A DNA stretch of 64,000 nt. Origin: Flavobacteriales bacterium. GTDB taxonomy: Bacteria; Bacteroidota; Bacteroidia; Flavobacteriales_E; Vicingaceae. Each line of letters opens with the position of its first letter. Position 1 is the first letter of the stretch. The stretch spans positions 1-64,000 of the forward strand of contig JABWCF010000005.1 of assembly GCA_013359255.1 (NCBI GenBank). The letters are read 5' to 3'. Below the pieces are notes generated by a model. It saw only the letters and a list, made by a program, of their open reading frames with translations, was not told the origin of the DNA and ran no database searches. The position numbers and the translations under genes were made by a program. Shown here one piece after another: positions 9,665 to 18,520 of this stretch.

Positions 9665-9765
9665 GTTTTTCTAATTAGAACTCTAAAAATACCAAAACAA
9701 GTTTATATACAAGCAAGGTGGGTAAAGAAAATTAATTTATTTTTATGTTTTATTAAATTAGCGAC

Positions 9766-10218
9766 ATGAAAAAAATCATTCTCATCATTAATCTGCTTAT
9801 TGTAGTTGGGGCATCTGTCTTTGGGTATTTGTATTTAATAAAACCAGGGTTAATGAATTACCATTATGCCTATTTGCAAATGAACGAAACTGAGATTATA
9901 GATTTTAACCTGCACATATTCGATTTGATGATTACCTTTAAGAAAATAATTGGAGGAATGTTTTTCTGTGTAGCTCTATTTACATTAGGTATAATATACT
10001 TAAATCATAAAACAACGTACGATAAAGCCAATAGTTTTATATTGTTTGCAGCTTTGTGCTTTGCCACTATTCCTCTTACCATTCTTAGTCATCGTGTAGC
10101 AGAAGCCATACCCGATGGAGAACCTAAACCGTTATGGTATTTACCGGTATTATTAATTGTGTTAGCCTTTGTTTCTACGTTAATTGCACAGTTTTCTAAA
10201 TCAGAGTCTCGTTCTTGA
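9766..10218 (+). CDS. Small four-helix membrane protein of unknown function
   Basis: A 150-aa protein not recognised as a named family. Four hydrophobic segments are visible at about 4-25, 58-80, 90-108 and 124-143, with charged loops between. A short hydrophilic loop after the third helix contains HRVAEAIPDGEPKP. The start ATG lies at the end of an A/T-rich leader. The stop codon overlaps the TTG start of the following membrane phosphatase gene (TTGA), which indicates translational coupling and suggests that it works with that phosphatase, perhaps as a membrane sensor or partner. This functional link is inference from gene order only. Confidence 0.65.
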   Translation: MKKIILIINLLIVVGASVFGYLYLIKPGLMNYHYAYLQMNETEIIDFNLHIFDLMITFKKIIGGMFFCVALFTLGIIYLNHKTTYDKANSFILFAALCFATIPLTILSHRVAEAIPDGEPKPLWYLPVLLIVLAFVSTLIAQFSKSESRS

Positions 10219-11590
10219 AAAAATATTTCGATATAAAAGAAACCCCATTTGGGTACGATGAAGCTGCTACATACCGAGCTTTATGCCTTTTTTCGGGCAT
10301 TATGCATCTTATTTTTCATTACATCTACATTTTTACCATTAAAGAGGCCATAGACCCTTTTTGGCAACGCATGTTAGTAGGGTTTGTTCCTCTTATCGTG
10401 CTTTGGTTGGAATCGAATATTGCTTGGGTAAAAAAACACTTTATTCTACTTTGTATGATTATGATTCATGCAAATAATTTTTGGTTTATCTACTTAATGT
10501 ATATTAACCAATTTATGCCCGAGTATTATACGGGGTATTTTATTGTGGTAATGGCTATTGGTTTTACTTTTTCTCGTTTATCTCAGCTATTTTGGTTTGT
10601 GATTTCTACAATGGTGTATTTAGTAGTGGCATTTCTTTTATCTACGGAAATACATATTTCTCCAATTCCTGCTTTTTCAATTATAGCAGCAATTTTTTTA
10701 TTGGCTTGGATTCTTTTGCATTTAAAAATTACATTCAATAACCGATTGAATGAGAAAAATTTGCAGTTAGAAATTAAAAACAAAGAAATAACCGATTCTA
10801 TCAACTATGCTAAACGAATACAAGATGCTATTCTGCCCTCGGCAAATCAACTGAATAAATACCTGAAAGATGGTTTTGTTTTGTATGTTCCAAAAGATAT
10901 AGTAGCCGGGATTTTTATTGGATGGAACACGTAAATGGTATTACATATTTTGCAGCAGCGGATTGTACAGGACATGGAGTGCCCGGAGCGATGGTGAGTG
11001 TGGTTTGTTCAAATGCACTCAGTAAAGCAGTTACCGAAGAAGGGCTTAGTGAGCCTGGAAAAATATTGGACCGTGCTCGTGAAATTGTGGTATCGAGTTT
11101 TGCCCGTAATGGAGAAGATGTGAAAGACGGAATGGATATTTCCTTTTGTAAAATAGATTTAGAGAACTTGAAAATGGAATGGGCAGGAGCGAACAACCCT
11201 CTATGGATTTTTAGAAAAAAAACAACAGCAGAAAAAGAAACAGAACAAAATAGCCAAATGATAACAGAACGTTCTTCGGAGTTTAAATTAATGGAAATAC
11301 GAGGAAATATTCAGCCGATAGGAAAAATAGACAACCCAAAGCCTTTTACAACTCATTTAATCGATTTACAAAAAGGCGATTCTGTTTATCTGATTACCGA
11401 TGGTTATGCCGACCAGTTTGGAGGAGAAAAAGGAAAAAAACTAAAAAGCACCAATTTAAAAAAATTGCTCATGGGTATGCAACACGTGCCTATGAACCAG
11501 CAAAAAGAAAGATTACTTGGGGCTTTCCTTAAATGGAAAAGCGACTTTGAACAGGTCGATGATGTATGTATTATAGGTGTTCGGATATAA
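10215..11590 (+). pseudogene. Membrane-anchored SpoIIE-type PP2C phosphatase, frameshifted
   Basis: Two overlapping reading frames together give one family member of about 458 residues. The first part has six predicted membrane helices (about residues 24-172), a coiled coil, and the linker ITDSINYAKRIQDAILP. It then enters the phosphatase domain at KDIVAG and breaks. The rest continues from about 10911 in another frame, with AAADCTGHGVPGAMVS, DGMDISF, LITDGYADQFGG and QVDDVCIIGV. The paralogues at 13.9 and 18.5 kb read KDIVAGDFYWME here. Adding one G to the GGG at 10908-10910 restores exactly that, so one base is missing. With the break, the metal-binding Asp of DFYW is lost. Start is TTG, coupled to the preceding stop. 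It is either a real null mutation or a sequence error. Confidence 0.8.
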
Positions 11591-11754
11591 CACAGTCTGT
11601 TAATTGTATATACTTTGTTTATTTAATTCGTCTAAAAAATCGGTTTACTTCTCATATTACGACCCTGTACTCTGCCAAAATATATTTTTGTTATTCTAAA
11701 ATGTTTTTACAAAACCATTTGATATTTAAACAAAAGAATGTAGTTTAGTGGTTT

Positions 11755-13815
11755 ATGAAACTTCTTATTCTTCTTTCCTTACTCACTTTTGGCAAGGTAA
11801 GTGATTTAAATTCGCAGAATACCTCAAAAATAGATTCTCTTAAAAATGAGATTGCACATTCGCCCGAAGATACGAATAAAGTAAATCAACTAATAGAGTT
11901 ATCTTCATGTTACAACTATCTTGCTTCTACAGAAAAAATGTTGTATTTGAACGAGGCTTACCTTTTAGCTAAAAAAATCGGCTTTAAACGAAAAGAAGAG
12001 TTTACTCTGTACGTTGTATCAAAAGTATACTTTGAGAGAGGAATGTACGACCTTTCTTTTGCCTATGCCATAAAATATATTGAGTTTTTAGAAAAAGAAA
12101 AACTTACAGATAAACTGCTTTCTGCACAAAATCTATTAGGCAATATTTATCAGAAACAAGGGAAATTTAATGAAGCGAGGCAGTGTTTTTTAAAAGCAGC
12201 CCAATATTACCAATCAACAGAAAACTACCAACGATTAGGGGTTGTCTTAAACAATATGAGTATTCTATTTCTCGATTCATTTAAATTGGATAGTGCACTT
12301 AGTTATTCTGTGAGCGCATACAAAATATTCACTCAGTATAAACAAGACAGTTCTTCTATTGCCAATTCGCTAAATTTAATATCGAGCATAGAAATATTAA
12401 AAGGCAATTACCAATCGGCTCTTAGTAAATCGAATGAAGCTCTTTCTATTTATTCGAAAATTGGGATAAAATTAGGCGTTGCTCTTTCTTATATGACTAT
12501 AGGAGACGTTTATTTTAAAATACAGCACTATTCCGAATCCCTAGAAAATTATAATTTGTGTTTACAAAATTTATCAGGCGAGCATTGGTTGGTTCAACTG
12601 AGAGAATGTTATTCTTCACTGGCAAAATTGCATGCCATAAAAGGCGATTTTAAGGAGGCATACAAAAATTTAAGCCTTTATAATATGTATAATGATTCGA
12701 TTGCCAAAAACGAAACTTCTTCTAAATTTTTAGAAATGGAAGTGAAATACGAGTTGTCGAAAAGCGAAAAATTATTGGCAGAAAAAGAAAAAGAAGTAAT
12801 AGAAAAAAAACTTGAAATTTCTAAGAAGAATACACAAAGAAATATTCTTGTTTTATCTGTGCTTGGCATCGCTCTTTTGCTTTCTGTAAGTATTAAAGCA
12901 TATTACCAAAAACAAAAAGATAATGTGTTAATTAAAAAACAAAAAGAAATAGTTGAAAATAAGCACAAAGAAATTACCGATAGTATTAACTATGCCGAGC
13001 GAATACAACGCAGTTTTTTGGCCACCACCGAAATATTAGATAAGTATTTAGGCGTTACTTCGAGTAGCCCGAAGCATGAGGGTGTATCGAGAAGTAAACG
13101 CAATTACTTTGTATTCTTCCGTCCCAAAGATGTGGTAAGTGGCGATTTTTACTGGGCAGCCGAATTAAATAACGGAAACTTTGCCTACTGCTGTGCCGAT
13201 AGTACCGGGCATGGTGTACCCGGAGCCATTATGAGCATTTTAAATATTTCGAGTTTAGAAAAATCCATAGAAACCCAAACCGAACCACACCAAATACTTT
13301 CAGAAACAAGAAGAATCATCATAAACCGATTGAAAAAAGACGGTAGCAAAGAGGGTGGTAAAGATGGCATGGATTGCAGCTTGTTGGTGCTAGATAAAGA
13401 AAGAAAAAAGCTTTCATTTGCCTTAGCCAACAATCCTGTTTTTATTGTACGTTCTGTTGCTCCGAGTAGTCCGAAGAAAGAGGGTATATCGAGAAGCAAT
13501 GCCCAAGAACTTCTCGAATTCAAAGCCGATAAGATGCCCGTAGGTAAACACGAAAAAGATACCGAACCTTTTAATCTGCACACTATAAATGTGCAACCGG
13601 GCGATACCATTTACACGCTTACCGATGGCTTTTCCGATCAGTTTGGTGGAGCTAAGAATAAAAAATACATGATTAAAAATGTAAAAGAATTGCTTTTACA
13701 AATAGTTCATCTTCCTATGTCCGAACAAAAACAAAAACTGTCTGAAGCATTCGACCAATGGAAAGGAACAAACGAGCAGGTAGACGATGTGTGTGTGATT
13801 GGTGTGAGAGTATAA
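11755..13815 (+). CDS. TPR-SpoIIE PP2C phosphatase, subtype A
   Basis: Predicted Ser/Thr phosphatase of the SpoIIE/RsbU class, 686 aa. A signal-like N-terminal segment is followed by TPR repeats (about 25-330), one membrane helix (about 365-382), and a coiled-coil linker with HKEITDSINYAERIQRSFL. The catalytic domain spans about 440-686. Metal-binding acidic residues are present in KDVVSGDFYW, CADSTGHGVPGA, DGMDCSLLVLD, TLTDGFSDQFGG and QVDDVCVIGVRV. The layout predicts an extracytoplasmic TPR sensor controlling a cytoplasmic phosphatase, probably acting on an anti-anti-sigma-type or response-regulator partner, though none is nearby. Two loops carry copies of a 37-nt repeat (13058-13094 and 13460-13496) translated as SSPKHEGVSRS and SSPKKEGISRS. 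It is the first TPR member of a four-gene row. Confidence 0.9.
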   Translation: MKLLILLSLLTFGKVSDLNSQNTSKIDSLKNEIAHSPEDTNKVNQLIELSSCYNYLASTEKMLYLNEAYLLAKKIGFKRKEEFTLYVVSKVYFERGMYDLSFAYAIKYIEFLEKEKLTDKLLSAQNLLGNIYQKQGKFNEARQCFLKAAQYYQSTENYQRLGVVLNNMSILFLDSFKLDSALSYSVSAYKIFTQYKQDSSSIANSLNLISSIEILKGNYQSALSKSNEALSIYSKIGIKLGVALSYMTIGDVYFKIQHYSESLENYNLCLQNLSGEHWLVQLRECYSSLAKLHAIKGDFKEAYKNLSLYNMYNDSIAKNETSSKFLEMEVKYELSKSEKLLAEKEKEVIEKKLEISKKNTQRNILVLSVLGIALLLSVSIKAYYQKQKDNVLIKKQKEIVENKHKEITDSINYAERIQRSFLATTEILDKYLGVTSSSPKHEGVSRSKRNYFVFFRPKDVVSGDFYWAAELNNGNFAYCCADSTGHGVPGAIMSILNISSLEKSIETQTEPHQILSETRRIIINRLKKDGSKEGGKDGMDCSLLVLDKERKKLSFALANNPVFIVRSVAPSSPKKEGISRSNAQELLEFKADKMPVGKHEKDTEPFNLHTINVQPGDTIYTLTDGFSDQFGGAKNKKYMIKNVKELLLQIVHLPMSEQKQKLSEAFDQWKGTNEQVDDVCVIGVRV
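13058..13094 (+). repeat. 37-nt imperfect inverted repeat, copy 1 (inside coding sequence)
   Basis: The left end is CTTCGAGTAGCCCGAAG and the right end GGGTGTATCGAGAAG, which are imperfect inverted complements around a short centre. It is translated in frame as the loop SSPKHEGVSRS just before the NYFVFFRPKDVV strand. Subtype B paralogues have no such loop there. By eye 32 of 37 bases match the copy at 13460. Confidence 0.75.
13460..13496 (+). repeat. 37-nt imperfect inverted repeat, copy 2 (inside coding sequence)
   Basis: A second copy of the same unit in the same gene, about 400 nt downstream and in the same translation frame (SSPKKEGISRS). It sits between FIVRSV and ELLEFKADKMPVG, where the 18.5-kb paralogue has only a short IIRNNE turn. 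Its presence at a second, structurally unrelated loop cannot be explained by gene duplication alone. Confidence 0.75.
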
Positions 13816-13926
13816 TGTATATAAATTTTTAGTTGTTTTATTTTTAAAATGCCGGATAATTTTCTAAAAAGTAAATCTATATAACAAATTAACATAACTT
13901 AGTCTAAACCCTTATTGAATAGAACC

Positions 13927-16122
13927 ATGTTAAATAAAAATTATTTACGATTAGTGTTTTTGTACTTATTGGTAAGTTGTTCTACACTTTTGTTGGCAAA
14001 TACTGCAAAAAGGGATAGTTTAATTCAAAAGTTGAATAACTCTAAACAGGATACAACAAGAGTTAATATTCTTAATGAATTAGGAGAAATTACGAGTAGA
14101 ACAGATTTAAATACCAAACTCAAGTATACAAAAGACGCATTAGGATTAGCCGAGAGATTAGAATTTGCAAACGGAATAGCAAGAGCATGCTTAGGGATGT
14201 CTAATTATTATGCGATACTTGGTGTTACCGATTCAAATGAAATTTATTTATTGAAGGCTGAAAAAATATTGCTAAAAACGAAAAACAAGAGCGGGTTAGC
14301 AAAGGTATACGGAAATATTGGTGCATTAAATTACGGCTTAGGTAATTTAGAAAAATCACTTTCCTATTTTCAAAAGGCATCTTCATATTTTGAACAAACA
14401 AACGACAAAGCTAATCTAGCTAAAGCTCATATACTAATAGCCGGCATACTTCAGGGTATAAATAATTTTAAAGATGCCATGGTACACCTCCAAAGTGCCG
14501 AAATAATAAATAAAGAATTAAATAATGAAATGGGTTTAGTCGAAACCTATTTAAATGTAGGAATCATTTATAAAAAGATGTTGAGTTTAGATACCGCTCT
14601 CACCTACTACAACAAAGCATTGGTGTTTGCTGAAAAAAAAGTCGATAAATTTTATTTAGCGAAACTATATAATAACATAGGAAATGTATATTTAGAGAAA
14701 AAGGATTTTAAAACAGCTATATCTTATTATGATAAATCAATTCCTCTTCGCCATGAAATGAACGATTGGTCAGGATTAAATATCACATACAATAATTTGG
14801 CACTTATATATTCTGATATGGGTAAATATGATCAGTCTATTAATTTATTAAAAAAATGCGAAGAAATTTCTTTAAAGGAAAAAGATAAAAGGGCCCTGAT
14901 GGTTACATATAAAGTTTTTTCAGAAGCTTATTCCGGAAAGAAAGATTTTAAAAATGCATTTGAATATTTTGCCAAATACAGTGCTTTGCGCGATACATTA
15001 TTTAATGATCAAAGCAGTAAAGTAATAACCGATTTAGAGAAAAAATATGAAACAGAAAAAAAAGACCAAGAGATTCAATTATTAAATAAAAATAACTTAT
15101 TAAGAGAATCCGAAATAGAAAAAAAGAATTTAGATTTAAAAAGAAGAAAAACCCAAAACTATGCATTAGCAGGGGGATTTGGTTTTATGATTATCTTATC
15201 AGTATTAATTTTTAAAAGCTACAAACGAAAGAAAAAAGATAATGAACTTATAACACAACAAAAAGATGAGGTGGTAAAGCAGAAAGAAATAATAGAACAC
15301 AAAAAAAATGAAGTGGACGAAAAAAATAAAGAAATATTAGATTCAATTAAATATGCCAAACGTTTGCAAGAAGCCATTTTACCTCCAAAACGACTCGTAA
15401 AGGAATGGCTTCCTAATTCTTTTATTATATATAAACCTAAAGATATTGTTGCAGGCGATTTCTACTGGATGGAAAGTTACAATGAAACAATCTATTTTGC
15501 CGCTGCAGATTGTACCGGACATGGTGTTCCCGGAGCCATGGTAAGCGTTATTTGCTGCAATGCACTTAATAAATCATTAATAGAAGAAAATATTACAGAA
15601 CCAGCAAAAATTCTAGACCGAACACGCGATCTGATTATTGAACGATTCAGCCGAAGTGAAGAAGACATGAAAGACGGTATGGATATTAGTTTGTGTTCTA
15701 TTGATTGGAAAAAGATGGAACTAAGTTGGGCGGGAGCCAATAATCCGGTTTGGATAATAAATCCAAATCGTTTAAGTTGGCCGGAGAATGTAATTCTATT
15801 TCCCGATAATAATTTAGGGGTAGAAATAAAAGCTAATAAACAGCCTATTGGAAATTATGTGAATAATGCGATTAGTTTTACCAATCATTCTTTAAAATTA
15901 GAACCGGGCGATACCATCTATATTTTTACCGATGGCTTTCAAGACCAATTTGGTGGCGAGATGGGTAAAAAGTTTAAAGCATCAAATTTGAAAAATCTAC
16001 TATCATCTATCTATTTAAAGAATATGGACGAACAAAAAAATATTATCTCAGAAACTTTTGAAGATTGGAAAGGAAATTTAGAACAGATAGACGATGTGTG
16101 TGTAATTGGAGTAAGGGTATAA
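13927..16122 (+). CDS. TPR-SpoIIE PP2C phosphatase, subtype B
   Basis: A 731-aa protein. I prefer ATG 13927 to an in-frame TTG at 13915 because it begins directly with the signal sequence (MLNKNYLRLVFLYLLVSC); the Cys could be lipidated, but a hydrophobic stretch follows, so this is uncertain. TPR repeats fill about 45-370, including several NNIGxxY and ALxYYxKAL units. A membrane helix (about 412-432) and a coiled coil follow. The phosphatase domain has KDIVAGDFYWME, AAADCTGHGVPGAMVS, DGMDISLCSID, IFTDGFQDQFGG and QIDDVCVIGVRV, so the acidic metal ligands are intact. It belongs to the subtype found at 10.2 and 18.5 kb. It has no copy of the 37-nt repeat. It is probably cotranscribed with its neighbours. 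Confidence 0.9.
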   Translation: MLNKNYLRLVFLYLLVSCSTLLLANTAKRDSLIQKLNNSKQDTTRVNILNELGEITSRTDLNTKLKYTKDALGLAERLEFANGIARACLGMSNYYAILGVTDSNEIYLLKAEKILLKTKNKSGLAKVYGNIGALNYGLGNLEKSLSYFQKASSYFEQTNDKANLAKAHILIAGILQGINNFKDAMVHLQSAEIINKELNNEMGLVETYLNVGIIYKKMLSLDTALTYYNKALVFAEKKVDKFYLAKLYNNIGNVYLEKKDFKTAISYYDKSIPLRHEMNDWSGLNITYNNLALIYSDMGKYDQSINLLKKCEEISLKEKDKRALMVTYKVFSEAYSGKKDFKNAFEYFAKYSALRDTLFNDQSSKVITDLEKKYETEKKDQEIQLLNKNNLLRESEIEKKNLDLKRRKTQNYALAGGFGFMIILSVLIFKSYKRKKKDNELITQQKDEVVKQKEIIEHKKNEVDEKNKEILDSIKYAKRLQEAILPPKRLVKEWLPNSFIIYKPKDIVAGDFYWMESYNETIYFAAADCTGHGVPGAMVSVICCNALNKSLIEENITEPAKILDRTRDLIIERFSRSEEDMKDGMDISLCSIDWKKMELSWAGANNPVWIINPNRLSWPENVILFPDNNLGVEIKANKQPIGNYVNNAISFTNHSLKLEPGDTIYIFTDGFQDQFGGEMGKKFKASNLKNLLSSIYLKNMDEQKNIISETFEDWKGNLEQIDDVCVIGVRV

Positions 16123-16177
16123 ACAACAATCATGCAGCTTAAGAAGAATCTAATCGAGGTATAATTGAGTGGTATAT

Positions 16178-18478
16178 ATGGTTTTTAAAAACATAAATAA
16201 TCAAATAATAATAGCAACCATAATTGCTTTATTATTTCTAAACCAGCAAAATTGCTTGGCCCAATTTTCGGACGAACAGCAAAATCAAATCAATGAGCTA
16301 AAAGCAATTATTGATAATAAATTAAGTAACGATACAGCTAAAGCCAAAGCTTATGTTAAATTGAGCACTTTTTTCGGAACATCTAATATAGACTCAATGT
16401 ATACTCTATCTGTATCGGCCCAACAGATAGCGGAGGCCGCTTTAAAAACAGCAAGAACAAACGATATTACTAATTCACTTAAAATTTCATTAGCTAGTGC
16501 ATTAAGTAATATTGGGTATTACTTTAAAAATCTAGGAAAATTTCCTTTAGCTCTAGAAAATTATCAAAAAAGCATTAAGATACTAGAAGAAATAAATTAT
16601 CAAAAAGGTTTAGGAGTACCATACAATAATATTGGCTTATTATATTACTTGCAAGGAAACATTCCTTTAGCAATTGAATACTATCATAAAAGTTTAAAAA
16701 TTCGAGAGACAATTAACGATAAAAGCGGTATTGCGGCTGTTTTTAACAATTTAGGAAGTTTATATAAAAGGCAAAACAATATTCCGCTAGCAATTGATTT
16801 TTATACAAAATGCCTCAGAATTTGTGAAGAAATTGGCGACAAAAGAGGACTAGCATATTCTTATAATAATATGGGAATGCTTCATTTTATTCAAAATGAT
16901 TTTCCCACAGCAATTAATTATCACGAAAGAAGTCTTAAGTTAAAAGAAGAGATTGGAGACAGAAGAGGTATTTCAGAATCGTATCACAATATTGCAAAGA
17001 CTTATCAAAGCATGAATTCCATTTCAACGAATAAAGTCGACTCTCTTTCTGATTTAGCAATGAACTATTTTTTAAAATGTTTAATCATAAATGAAGAGAT
17101 AAATGATAGAATAGGAATGGCTACTACCCTTAATAGCATTGGACAATTATATTTATCTAAAGGCTTATACAAAAAAGCAAAAGCCTCCGGAGATAACGCA
17201 TTAACTATTGCAAAAGAGGTTGGTTTTGTAATGGGAATACAGCAGGCGGCCAGTTTGTTGTACGAAATTGCACTTCAACAAAAAAAGTGGAAAGAGGCAC
17301 TTGAAATGAGAAATTTAGAATTACAAATGAAAGACAGTATCGATTCTGAAGAAGCGATGAATGTTGCAATCAGCCTGCAAGCCAAATATGAATATGAAAA
17401 ACAACAGGCTATTGATAATGCCGAATTTGAGAAATTAATTGTTATAGAACAAGAAGAAAAACAAAGACAAAAAATTATTACCTATACCACTGGCGGTGGC
17501 TTAGCATTAGTTGTATTGTTTTTAGTGTTTGTGTTTAATCGTTTGCAAGTAACACGTAAACAAAAAATAATTATAGAAGAAAAAGAGAAAGAAACACAAA
17601 AGCAAAAAGAAATTATAGAAGAAAAACACAAAGAAATTACCGATAGTATTAACTATGCCGAGCGAATACAACGCAGCTTTTTGGCCACCACCGAAATGTT
17701 AGATAAGTATTTAGGTGTTACTTCGAGTAGCCCGAAGCATGGGGGTGTATCGAGCAATGAACACAATTACTTTGTATTCTTCCGTCCTAAAGACGTAGTA
17801 AGTGGCGATTTTTACTGGGCTTCAGAACTTAACAATGGGCACTTTGCATACTGCTGTGCCGATAGCACCGGGCATGGTGTACCCGGAGCCATTATGAGTA
17901 TTTTAAATATTTCGAGTTTAGAAAAGGCCATAGAAATAGAGGTAAGTCCTGACCAGATTTTAAATAAAACCCGAAAAATTATTATTGAACGATTAAAAAA
18001 AGACGGCAGTCTTAAAGGCGGCAAAGATGGCATGGATTGCAGCTTGTTGGTATTGGATAAAGAAAGAAAAAAACTTTCATTTGCTTTAGCCAATAGTCCA
18101 GTTTTTATTGTACGTTCTGTTGCTTCTAGTAGCCTAAAGCAAGAGGGTATATCGAGAAGCGATGCCCAAGAACTTCTCGAATTCAAAGCCGATAAAATGC
18201 CCGTAGGTAAACACGAAAAAGATACCGAACCTTTTAATCTGCACACTATACAATTACAACTGGGCGATACCATTTACACGCTTACCGATGGCTTTTCCGA
18301 TCAGTTTGGTGGAGCTAAGAATAAAAAATACATGATTAAAAATGTAAAAGAAATGTTTTTACAAATAGCTCATCTTCCTATGTCGGAACAAAAACAAAAA
18401 TTATCCGAAGCATTCGATCAATGGAAAGGAAGCAACGAGCAGATAGATGATGTGTGTATAATAGGTGTTAGAATATGA
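16178..18478 (+). CDS. TPR-SpoIIE PP2C phosphatase, mosaic of neighbouring paralogues
   Basis: A 766-aa protein. ATG 16178 is chosen over GTG 16169 because a normal signal peptide follows (ending NCLAQ). At least five 40-residue TPR units of the NNIGxLYYxQGNIPLAIEYY kind cover about 105-300. The membrane segment ends FVFNRLQVTRKQK, which is identical to the segment in the 18.5-kb gene, and the sensor half also resembles that gene. From ITDSINYAERIQRSFL onward, however, the phosphatase half is nearly identical to the 11.7-kb gene, including both 37-nt repeats. All acidic metal-binding motifs are present (GDFYW, ADSTGHG, DGMDCS, TDGFSDQFGG, DDVCIIGV). The gene therefore looks like a recombinant between two paralogues, with the junction near 17.6 kb. 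Confidence 0.9.
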   Translation: MVFKNINNQIIIATIIALLFLNQQNCLAQFSDEQQNQINELKAIIDNKLSNDTAKAKAYVKLSTFFGTSNIDSMYTLSVSAQQIAEAALKTARTNDITNSLKISLASALSNIGYYFKNLGKFPLALENYQKSIKILEEINYQKGLGVPYNNIGLLYYLQGNIPLAIEYYHKSLKIRETINDKSGIAAVFNNLGSLYKRQNNIPLAIDFYTKCLRICEEIGDKRGLAYSYNNMGMLHFIQNDFPTAINYHERSLKLKEEIGDRRGISESYHNIAKTYQSMNSISTNKVDSLSDLAMNYFLKCLIINEEINDRIGMATTLNSIGQLYLSKGLYKKAKASGDNALTIAKEVGFVMGIQQAASLLYEIALQQKKWKEALEMRNLELQMKDSIDSEEAMNVAISLQAKYEYEKQQAIDNAEFEKLIVIEQEEKQRQKIITYTTGGGLALVVLFLVFVFNRLQVTRKQKIIIEEKEKETQKQKEIIEEKHKEITDSINYAERIQRSFLATTEMLDKYLGVTSSSPKHGGVSSNEHNYFVFFRPKDVVSGDFYWASELNNGHFAYCCADSTGHGVPGAIMSILNISSLEKAIEIEVSPDQILNKTRKIIIERLKKDGSLKGGKDGMDCSLLVLDKERKKLSFALANSPVFIVRSVASSSLKQEGISRSDAQELLEFKADKMPVGKHEKDTEPFNLHTIQLQLGDTIYTLTDGFSDQFGGAKNKKYMIKNVKEMFLQIAHLPMSEQKQKLSEAFDQWKGSNEQIDDVCIIGVRI
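17721..17757 (+). repeat. 37-nt repeat, copy 3 (inside coding sequence)
   Basis: Equivalent in position to copy 1 in the paralogous domain, translated SSPKHGGVSSN. The right end has decayed (CGAGCAA instead of CGAGAAG). It was probably inherited with the duplicated phosphatase half. Confidence 0.7.
18123..18159 (+). repeat. 37-nt repeat, copy 4 (inside coding sequence)
   Basis: Equivalent in position to copy 2, translated SSLKQEGISRS. The left end has drifted (CTTCTAGTAGCCTAAAG) while the right end GGGTATATCGAGAAG is intact. It was probably inherited with the duplicated phosphatase half. Confidence 0.7.
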
Positions 18479-18520
18479 GTTTTGCTACGAAGTATAACAA
18501 ATAAAAAGGAAACAAAAAAC

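Noticed and set aside
11566-11748. A 60-codon frame after the first phosphatase
   Set aside because: It overlaps the phosphatase 3' end, has no family features and a low-complexity composition typical of A/T-rich spacer.
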